DNA of 22,670 bases from a virus. Below, piece after piece: positions 14,960-20,862 of this stretch. The notes under the pieces are model-generated. The model was given only the letters and a program-made list of their open reading frames with translations, ran no database searches and was not told the DNA's origin. Each line of letters starts with the position of its first letter. Positions within the stretch are counted from its first letter, which is position 1. The translations under genes were made by a program, and so were the position numbers. The DNA is taken from IMG/VR virus record IMGVR_UViG_3300021379_001533, positions 1 through 22,670 of that record. One strand, given 5' to 3'.

Positions 14960-15783
14960 AAGAACCTTTTGTATTCTTTCTTAAAGTTTTTAGCCCACTC
15001 AATATCATACTTTTCTAATCCTTTAGTATTTAAAATATTGAGTTCTTTTTTATCCATAGCAACACCAAATTTAGCATCGGTCAAAAGTTTACCTAATCCT
15101 GCCGATGGAGTTAATGGTTCTTGCTTTAACCAAAGTGTTTCAATGCCTTCTACCAGTGCTTTAAGTGGAAGCATTTTCCATGCTTTGTCTTTTTCTACTT
15201 TTAATAATGCTTCTTTGACTGCAGATTTCATTTGCCCTGGTCCATTTTTATAAGCACTGAAGCAAATTTTGAATCCATCATCATTTACATAATCTCCAGT
15301 ATCAACTCTGCCTTCCCCAAGTTCATGTTCTATCTGATCCTCAGGAGAAAAGTGTCGTGGTTCCATAGGTTGTACTTGACCACCAAATCTATCTGCAAGA
15401 TAGCACTGAACCAAAGGGTGATAAGAATCATCTACTGACATAAGATCCCCTATCGGAGTCTCATAAGGATTCCAACCATCTTCCATGTCATTCATATCAG
15501 CAAATACTTCTTCCCAATCTTTATCGGGATCTTTTCCTTCGTCTTCTAGATATTCCTCCATGCCCTCTTTGTCTTCAAAATTCTCATACCACTCATCATA
15601 AAAGAGGTCCTTGAAGTTTTTCGCATATTCATCTTCTATCCCACGATTTTCTAAATCTTCTTTAATTTTCTTAGGAGAATAAACATGAACATAATAGTCT
15701 ATCAACAAACGAATGGCAGATAAAGGTTCTATCTTAAGAGTTTTATCAGGTGCCTCTGCTAAAAATGTTTTTAATGTTTTCAT
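14956..15783 (-). CDS. acidic hypothetical protein with capsid-targeting-like leader
   Basis: 275 aa, unrecognised. The leader MKTLKTFLAE followed by A is a strong match to the T4 internal-protein capsid-targeting pattern with cleavage after Glu10. The processed protein is very acidic between about residues 38 and 115 (YDEWYENFEDKEGMEEYLED and similar), with many aromatic residues. The C-terminal part is less charged and more ordered (from about 165, FKICFSAYKNGPGQMKSAV). No catalytic motif was found. The ATG at 15783 lies one base after the stop of the KWDG gene, and the 3' end overlaps the next ATG by four bases. Confidence 0.8.
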   Translation of the reverse strand: MKTLKTFLAEAPDKTLKIEPLSAIRLLIDYYVHVYSPKKIKEDLENRGIEDEYAKNFKDLFYDEWYENFEDKEGMEEYLEDEGKDPDKDWEEVFADMNDMEDGWNPYETPIGDLMSVDDSYHPLVQCYLADRFGGQVQPMEPRHFSPEDQIEHELGEGRVDTGDYVNDDGFKICFSAYKNGPGQMKSAVKEALLKVEKDKAWKMLPLKALVEGIETLWLKQEPLTPSAGLGKLLTDAKFGVAMDKKELNILNTKGLEKYDIEWAKNFKKEYKRFL

Positions 15784-15784
15784 T

Positions 15785-17041
15785 TTACCAACTCTTTATT
15801 GCGTTAAAGTTCGCCATAGAGAACTCTAAACGATCTACGATTTTGACAGCATTGCCTTTCATCTTATCTACTGCGACAAAACCTTCGGGACCCGTAACTT
15901 TGAATCCCTTCTCGGTTTTGACGAAAGTATCTGTCATTTGTTTTACTTTTTCGAGTTTCTTGACAACGAAGTCTTTGGCAATCTGTATAGCATTCATCAA
16001 ATCAAACACTACTTTAACCTTTCCTTTCTGTTTTGTCAAGTCGGAAATAAACTTTTTGAGATCAGCAGTTTTGGCGTCGATGGTTTTTTGAGTTTTAAGT
16101 TTTGCAATCTTTTTCATCTGCTTCTCTTCGAGGTATGCTAGCAGTTCAATAGCCATCTTTGCTGTATTACCGATCCTCTGACCCTGGCGAATCTTAGAGT
16201 TCATAAATGCTTTTATGTCTACTCTCAGTTTTTCGTCAGATGCAAATCTCTCGATTAGAGACTTGTCAACCTTTGTTGCGATTTTCCTAGCATCCTTTAT
16301 CTGGCTAGAAAAATCCTTACTTTCTTTCGCAGTAAAAACTGCTGACCCTGATGCGTCAGAGTACTCAGCATCTTGAATCCATACATCTTTCGGTGCCCGT
16401 AGTTTATTTACGGCAGGATTAAATGATGCTCGGTACTCTGATAAGTCTCCCTTTCCTGAATAGTCAGTATGGAAAACTACACCGAGTTTGCAACCTTTGA
16501 TTTGTTTTGCGAGGGGAGTAGATTTAGGAATGGCGTAGACGATAGTATTTGGCTGGAACGTAACGTAGTCTGTTCCGTCGATCGTTTTGTCTACCAGATC
16601 TTCTGCCGTAAACATCATGTCTCCTTGGAAGACATGGCCATCTGGGATTCCTACATCAGCGAGTTTTGCTAACGCAGTTTTCAGTTTAGGATTGAGACCA
16701 GACTCTGGATAGAGATCGTCTACATCTTTTGCTGTCTTACAGAGTTTTGGATTCTGATTAAAGACAGATTTGGTCCCAACGAAAAACTGACCATCAGAAG
16801 GATCCTTGCCACAGAAAATAGCAGGTGCTCCATCCCATTTGGTTGTTATTTTTACGGATGATTTCGAACTGCCATTCATCATCTCTTCTAGTGCATCCAA
16901 AAATTTGAATGCTAATTGGACTCCCTCAACACCTCCGTTGAGGACCTCGTCTTCTAGATGTTCGAGATGCAGGTTTTTGCCTTCTTTACCCTCGACAATA
17001 AACCCTGATTCGGGAGCACGAAATGACGAAAATGCTAGCAC
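15785..17041 (-). CDS. KWDG nucleotidyltransferase/ligase-like protein (DUF6267-like) with capsid-targeting-like leader
   Basis: 418 aa. I recall relatives annotated as a phage family of unknown function (DUF6267). The sequence reads like a covalent nucleotidyltransferase (polynucleotide ligase/capping fold). VKITTKWDGAPAIF holds a KxDG motif I with candidate nucleotide-accepting Lys68; HVFQGDMMF (136-144) fits motif III; GPEGFVAVD (384-392) fits motif IV (EGxV); and AVKIVDR (398-404) fits motif V. The long helical insertion (about 245-380) between motifs III and IV is unusual and weakens the case. The first 17 residues end SGFIVE followed by G, a capsid-targeting-like site. The start is a GTG at 17041 with AGGGG five bases upstream; an out-of-frame ATG just before it terminates at once. 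It heads the operon behind the late box at 17075. Confidence 0.78.
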   Translation of the reverse strand: MLAFSSFRAPESGFIVEGKEGKNLHLEHLEDEVLNGGVEGVQLAFKFLDALEEMMNGSSKSSVKITTKWDGAPAIFCGKDPSDGQFFVGTKSVFNQNPKLCKTAKDVDDLYPESGLNPKLKTALAKLADVGIPDGHVFQGDMMFTAEDLVDKTIDGTDYVTFQPNTIVYAIPKSTPLAKQIKGCKLGVVFHTDYSGKGDLSEYRASFNPAVNKLRAPKDVWIQDAEYSDASGSAVFTAKESKDFSSQIKDARKIATKVDKSLIERFASDEKLRVDIKAFMNSKIRQGQRIGNTAKMAIELLAYLEEKQMKKIAKLKTQKTIDAKTADLKKFISDLTKQKGKVKVVFDLMNAIQIAKDFVVKKLEKVKQMTDTFVKTEKGFKVTGPEGFVAVDKMKGNAVKIVDRLEFSMANFNAIKSW

Positions 17042-17066
17042 ATTACCCCTATAAAAGATTGCCTTC

Positions 17067-17075
17067 TATTTAGGG
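17067..17075 (-). promoter_or_regulatory. late promoter box of the packaged-enzyme operon
   Basis: Minus-strand CCCTAAATA overlaps the TAA stop (17072-17070) of the metalloprotease-like gene. It is identical to the boxes before gp22 and before the gp21 unit. The transcript would start near 17060, with AGGGG and the GTG at 17041 following. The five genes down to 12086 have gaps of at most one base, and no other box lies between them. Confidence 0.65.
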
Positions 17076-17672
17076 TTTTACCATTTTTTGTAATACTTCT
17101 GCTTTGAGTGCGGTAAGATGGTAGAGTTCAGATTTGACCTCTACTGATTTGACCTTTTGAAACCTTTCGAATACGTCTGACTCATGCAGTGTACCCTTTC
17201 GTACGTAGTCATATGCAAGTTCAGTAGAGTAGGCATCGACCTCAAGAGGGTCTACAAAATCATACAGAGGATCATTTGAAGGTTGTATGTCCTTCTGATC
17301 TGCATGGGTGTATTCATGCAGGACGCATTTCGTAAACTCATGCGACAGTTCAGTAAGTATCGGGAGAGTGATAGGGACCTCTCTCCTGTAGACAGGTTTG
17401 GAGCAAAAGAAACTAATATCTATCCTCGGACTTTTCCTATGCTCATCAGGAACATAAGTCGATCCATCGAGGTAGCATTCATTTGATTGCAGTCTCGTTG
17501 CGATTTTGACTTTGAATGAAGTAGGAACTGAGAGAACTGTTGTCAGGTCTCGAGTCAGATTACCTTCTACTTCATCCCATGAGGTTGCGTGGTGATTGAC
17601 AAAATGATCCCAGCATTGATGTGCCGCATCTATCGTACCAAAGATACGATGCATTCGTTTTTCTTCGAACAT
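17070..17672 (-). CDS. HEXXH zinc metalloprotease-like protein
   Basis: 200 aa. The helix CVLHEYTHADQ carries HEXXH (His119, Glu120, His123), the zinc site of metalloproteases. The downstream PLEVDAYSTELAYDY (Glu144) provides a plausible third ligand on a second helix, as in gluzincins. No signal peptide or membrane segment, so it is likely cytoplasmic or packaged. I do not recognise a specific family; possible roles are a host-protein protease or a virion maturation factor. It follows gp41 after only six bases, and its stop codon overlaps the late box of the next operon, so it is probably expressed with the replication genes. The ATG at 17672 was chosen; a second at 17654 with GAAGAA upstream is possible and removes six residues. 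Confidence 0.75.
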   Translation of the reverse strand: MFEEKRMHRIFGTIDAAHQCWDHFVNHHATSWDEVEGNLTRDLTTVLSVPTSFKVKIATRLQSNECYLDGSTYVPDEHRKSPRIDISFFCSKPVYRREVPITLPILTELSHEFTKCVLHEYTHADQKDIQPSNDPLYDFVDPLEVDAYSTELAYDYVRKGTLHESDVFERFQKVKSVEVKSELYHLTALKAEVLQKMVKP

Positions 17673-17678
17673 AAGCCA

Positions 17679-19073
17679 TTAGAAGTTCCAGTTACCGAAT
17701 TCTCGTTTGTTAGTCATACGACTGTCAGTCCCTACATCGAAGGCAGGTTTGTCTTCCTGCTTTTTCTCTTCTGCCTTACCAGGAGAGTTGATCTGAGACT
17801 GATCCTGTACGTCAAACAAACGCATTTTAGAGCGATCGACTCCAATGATAAATCTCTTATACTGAGACGGATCATTGTATCGATTTTTGAGTTGCTTGAC
17901 AAGCAGTAGACCTTTTTCCTCCAGTTCATCAGATGTCTGGATTCCGACGAAAAAGTCTGCTGTGGCAGGCAACCCAAAACTTTCTGAGGTATCTCCAAGA
18001 TCAATATCAGACGACATAAAACCAGATCGGTTTAGCTGAGTCGCTGAGACGATGGGAACCTCAATCTCTACGGCGAATCCTCGAAGTTCCTCAGCAATAG
18101 ACTTTACCAATTGATACAGGTTAGTCGCTGAACCCTTCATTCGGGAGGATGCGCATATGTTCAGATAATCAATATAGATAATATCAGGTCGGATATTTCT
18201 TTTGATTTTCAATTCGTTGACAAGGTGTCGAAAGTGACCTACATGCGCAGATGCAGTAGGATATTCTTTGACAATCAACTTGCCTTTTACTGTACTTCTA
18301 AGACTCGCGATCTTTTTGTCGTAGACGTCGCGAGGAATTTCGCGTAACTGATGTATGGGAATGTCAAGAAGGTTGGCGTCTATCCTCTCAGCGATTCGTT
18401 CCTCTGCCATCTCCATTGAGATATACAGGACGTTTTTGCCAGCATACATATTTGCTGCTGCACAATGGCACATGAAAAGAGATTTACCAACTCCTGTCCC
18501 AGCCATGACAATGTTTAGAGTTTTGTCAGGGAGACCACCATCAGTTATTTTATTGAAGTGATCGAGATCAAATTCGATCTTCGTTTCTTTTTTATGATAC
18601 CAATCAAATCTTGCTTCAGAGTCCTTGACATAGTCATGTCCGATATTCGGATCAAAGGAGACTGAAAGGGCATCAGATAAGAGTTGTGGTATCGCTCCCT
18701 TATCCTCTTTTGCTTTTCCATCGAAAATCTCGATGGACTTCATTATTGAATTATAGACTGCCTTATCTTGGCAGAATTGTTCTGTCTGATCACAAAGCCA
18801 TTGTAGATCAGTCGCAGGTTCTTCAGGGACAAGTTCGTTTATAAGTCCGACTGACCCTTTGAAAATATCTTCTGTAAGATTCTTTTTACTGAGATCGATG
18901 CTCAGAGATTCTTGAGTTGGACACTGGTTGTATTTAGTAATAAAAGATGCTATCTCATCGAAAACTGTTCTTTGTACTGCATCATGAAAATATTCACTAC
19001 GGAGGAAGGGAATCGTCTTCCTCATATATGGTTCGTTAGTTAATAGATTCCGTAGGATTGTTTGCTCGATCAA
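17679..19073 (-). CDS. 41: replicative DNA helicase gp41 (DnaB-type)
   Basis: Hexameric 5'-3' helicase of the T4 replisome and partner of primase gp61. The 464-aa protein follows T4 gp41 closely along its length. It has Walker A AGTGVGKS at 191-198, VLYISMEMAEERIAERIDAN (216-235), Walker B IIYIDYLN around 298-305, and ESFGLPATADFFVGI near the end. The start is a TTG at 19073, supported by the family N-terminus (IEQTILRNLLTNEPY against T4 VEIILSHLIFDQAY). It lies inside the 3' end of the preceding gene (38-base overlap) behind GAGACGGA. Rare-start and overlap together may keep expression low. UvsX and gp43 are upstream in the same direction. Confidence 0.95.
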   Translation of the reverse strand: MIEQTILRNLLTNEPYMRKTIPFLRSEYFHDAVQRTVFDEIASFITKYNQCPTQESLSIDLSKKNLTEDIFKGSVGLINELVPEEPATDLQWLCDQTEQFCQDKAVYNSIMKSIEIFDGKAKEDKGAIPQLLSDALSVSFDPNIGHDYVKDSEARFDWYHKKETKIEFDLDHFNKITDGGLPDKTLNIVMAGTGVGKSLFMCHCAAANMYAGKNVLYISMEMAEERIAERIDANLLDIPIHQLREIPRDVYDKKIASLRSTVKGKLIVKEYPTASAHVGHFRHLVNELKIKRNIRPDIIYIDYLNICASSRMKGSATNLYQLVKSIAEELRGFAVEIEVPIVSATQLNRSGFMSSDIDLGDTSESFGLPATADFFVGIQTSDELEEKGLLLVKQLKNRYNDPSQYKRFIIGVDRSKMRLFDVQDQSQINSPGKAEEKKQEDKPAFDVGTDSRMTNKREFGNWNF

Positions 19074-19458
19074 GTCCGTCTCTCGCTAAGATTTGTATTG
19101 CTATGTGTTCAACAACTTCTTCAAACTCTTCTTTTTCCTCCTGCTTCCATTCAGTCCTATCTGCTGTAGAATCTTCGCAGACAGCGATTATATCATAGTC
19201 CACATAGAGGCGACCTGCCTTCGGATGGACTTCACCTGTTTCTGGGTTAGGATCATCTCCTATAACCCCTATGTTATTTAGGCGTATAATAGTTCCGTCA
19301 AAATTCGGATGACTGATTTCTATACAGTGGTGCTCAGTATCATCTGTATCAATAGGGTTCAAAACCCATGCCCAGGTGATACTTGCCTGAGCCATTGCCT
19401 TGTCGGTGTAGACTTTGTCACCGATTTGCACTTCATGTTCTACTTCTTCATCTGGCAT
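19036..19458 (-). CDS. hypothetical acidic protein between uvsX and gp41
   Basis: 140 aa, unrecognised. The N-terminal ~100 residues look like a small beta-rich fold (IGDKVYTDKAMAQASITWAW, then GTIIRLNNIGVIGDD and KAGRLYVDYDIIAVCED), followed by a Glu-rich helix (EWKQEEKEEFEEVVEHIAIQ). The ATG at 19458 overlaps the preceding small gene by 19 bases, and the 3' end overlaps gp41 by 38. A purine-rich AGGGA lies 13 bases before the ATG, rather far. Overlaps at both ends suggest translation coupled to the recombination/helicase block. No function can be assigned. Confidence 0.72.
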   Translation of the reverse strand: MPDEEVEHEVQIGDKVYTDKAMAQASITWAWVLNPIDTDDTEHHCIEISHPNFDGTIIRLNNIGVIGDDPNPETGEVHPKAGRLYVDYDIIAVCEDSTADRTEWKQEEKEEFEEVVEHIAIQILARDGLDRANNPTESIN

Positions 19459-19664
19459 AACTCTGCTATGTCCCTTCTTTTGTCTTCACCTCGAACAAGA
19501 CCAAGCAGTTCCCAGAACTCTTCGTCCTTCCCATTCAGGGCAAGTTTTTGTAATTCCTGGAGAGTCTCATGTTCAAATACATGGTCTCTCTCATGTTGTA
19601 GTTCTCCTGGTACGTATTTACTCGGGATCAATGGTGCTGGTGGACTCGGTCTGTGACTCGCCAT
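19440..19664 (-). CDS. small hypothetical protein after uvsX
   Basis: 74 aa starting [20 protein letters not shown]. The first third is Pro-rich and probably extended; the rest is helical and charged ([20 protein letters not shown]), ending CQMKK. The ATG at 19664 is preceded by a very strong ribosome binding site, GGAGGAAG, inside the 3' end of uvsX (47-base overlap). That decides this start over an upstream in-frame ATG at 19727. A short Pro-rich/helical protein between uvsX and gp41 is, as I recall, a regular feature of T4-like cyanophages. A helper or adaptor of the recombination machinery is possible but not shown. Confidence 0.75.
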   Translation of the reverse strand: MASHRPSPPAPLIPSKYVPGELQHERDHVFEHETLQELQKLALNGKDEEFWELLGLVRGEDKRRDIAELCQMKK

Positions 19665-20700
19665 CTTCTTCCTCCTCGATGTACTCAGTTGATGAATATA
19701 GAAATTCTTTTTTAGCACCCTCATCAATCTGCTCTAAGATTTCCTGTGTAAAATATTTGTCAGGATTTTCATTAATCGTCTTACCAAATTGTTTACTGCC
19801 GTCGGGAAGTTCGACCCTGGTAGATACACTTTTGAATATATTATACCGCAGGGCAAGATCCAAAAGACCATAATGACGATCCAGACCACTATCATATCTG
19901 ACTGCAACTTCTACCTGCTTATTCTCTTTAGTTAGACGTGACTTGAAATTTTTTGCCTTGACAATATTGCCAACGACCTCAGTCCCGTTTTTGATTTTCT
20001 TTTTACCAAGAAAAATAATATTAGATGCGGCATACTTGAGACCAGCACCACCACCCATATCTTTCATTGGTACATATGATCCGATCACATCAAAAGTATG
20101 ATTCGTAATAAAAATCGGAATATTTGCCTGACCTGCTTTGAGAGTCAGTACACGGAACGCACCTCGAATCAACTGTGCTCGGGTCATGTCCCTTGTATCT
20201 TTACCCTCTGCCATGTCATTGACCTCTTTTTCTGTCGATAGATTTCCAAGACTATCGAGACACATGACCAAAGGAGGTCTTTGTTTTTCAGGAGTTTTGA
20301 GGTGAGTTTCAATCACCTTCAATGCCTGTGAACGAAACTCCTGGATCGTAGTCACTGGCATAATATACATACGTTTGGAGTCGATCCCCCGACTCTCAAC
20401 CATCTCCTTACTTAGTGCTGACTCGCTCTCAAAATATAAAACCCCACCAGTTGGGTTGCTGTCAAGAAAGGACTTGACCATGCCGAGTACGAAGAAAGTT
20501 TTTCCAGTTGCTTGTTCACCTGCGATTGCAGTAATTTTATTCGACGGAAACCCTCCGAAGATTGAACCAGATACCAATGCGTTGAGAACATAACTGCCAC
20601 TATCGATATAATCGGTAACGTCACCTGCAGAAACACCCTCGCTGACCAATCCAGCATATTCATTTTTAGTCTCCTTTACGAGATCGTCAAAGTAATTCAT
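19618..20700 (-). CDS. uvsX: UvsX, RecA-like strand-exchange recombinase
   Basis: Forms filaments on single-stranded DNA and drives recombination-dependent replication and repair. 360 aa, with Walker A GEQATGKT at 61-68, the following [12 protein letters not shown] strand/helix, Walker [12 protein letters not shown], and [20 protein letters not shown] with the conserved GGG-type loop ([12 protein letters not shown]). The tail is acidic ([15 protein letters not shown]), as in UvsX proteins that contact partners through the C-terminus. The ATG at 20700 has AAGGAAA upstream and shares a base with the TAA of the small ORF before it. An in-frame ATG ten codons upstream lacks such support. A consensus sigma70 promoter lies at 20858-20830. 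Confidence 0.96.
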   Translation of the reverse strand: MNYFDDLVKETKNEYAGLVSEGVSAGDVTDYIDSGSYVLNALVSGSIFGGFPSNKITAIAGEQATGKTFFVLGMVKSFLDSNPTGGVLYFESESALSKEMVESRGIDSKRMYIMPVTTIQEFRSQALKVIETHLKTPEKQRPPLVMCLDSLGNLSTEKEVNDMAEGKDTRDMTRAQLIRGAFRVLTLKAGQANIPIFITNHTFDVIGSYVPMKDMGGGAGLKYAASNIIFLGKKKIKNGTEVVGNIVKAKNFKSRLTKENKQVEVAVRYDSGLDRHYGLLDLALRYNIFKSVSTRVELPDGSKQFGKTINENPDKYFTQEILEQIDEGAKKEFLYSSTEYIEEEEDGESQTESTSTIDPE

Positions 20701-20858
20701 TACAATTTCCTTATTTGGATTACTCTCCAATTAAACGAAGAGCGATTAAAAAACGCATCCATGTCTTTCCAAGTACGACAAGTATGCTCATAAATCATGT
20801 TTGGGTCTCTAGGATTTTGAACAGTCACAATTATACCACGAATATTGATCCCTGTCAA
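20700..20858 (-). CDS. small conserved-looking ORF between gp43 and uvsX
   Basis: About 52 residues ending [20 protein letters not shown], then [20 protein letters not shown]. This looks like a compact beta-alpha-beta fold and resembles small proteins I recall after gp43 in marine T4-like phages. The start is uncertain: TTG at 20858, just after the gp43 stop, keeps the first strand; GTG at 20828 or ATG at 20798 shorten it; an in-frame ATG at 20930 lies inside gp43. It ends in TAATG with uvsX. The early promoter is embedded in its 5' part, so only read-through transcripts from gp43 would carry the full ORF. Function unknown. Confidence 0.6.
   Translation of the reverse strand: MTGINIRGIIVTVQNPRDPNMIYEHTCRTWKDMDAFFNRSSFNWRVIQIRKL
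20830..20858 (-). promoter_or_regulatory. consensus sigma70 promoter for uvsX
   Basis: On the minus strand TTGACA (20858-20853), a 17-base spacer and TATAAT (20835-20830) match the bacterial consensus at all 12 positions. TG at the extended -10 position gives TGGTATAAT. The start is predicted near 20823, about 120 bases before the uvsX ATG. It lies five bases after the gp43 stop, inside the small ORF. Confidence 0.88.
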
Positions 20859-20862
20859 GTTT

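Noticed and set aside
19275-19281. CTAAATA inside the 140-aa gene upstream of gp41
   Set aside because: Internal to a gene, about 200 bases from the gp41 start, with no associated ribosome binding site.
19840-19845. TATAAT inside uvsX (another at 19187-19192)
   Set aside because: No recognisable -35 at a suitable distance, and both are inside coding sequence.
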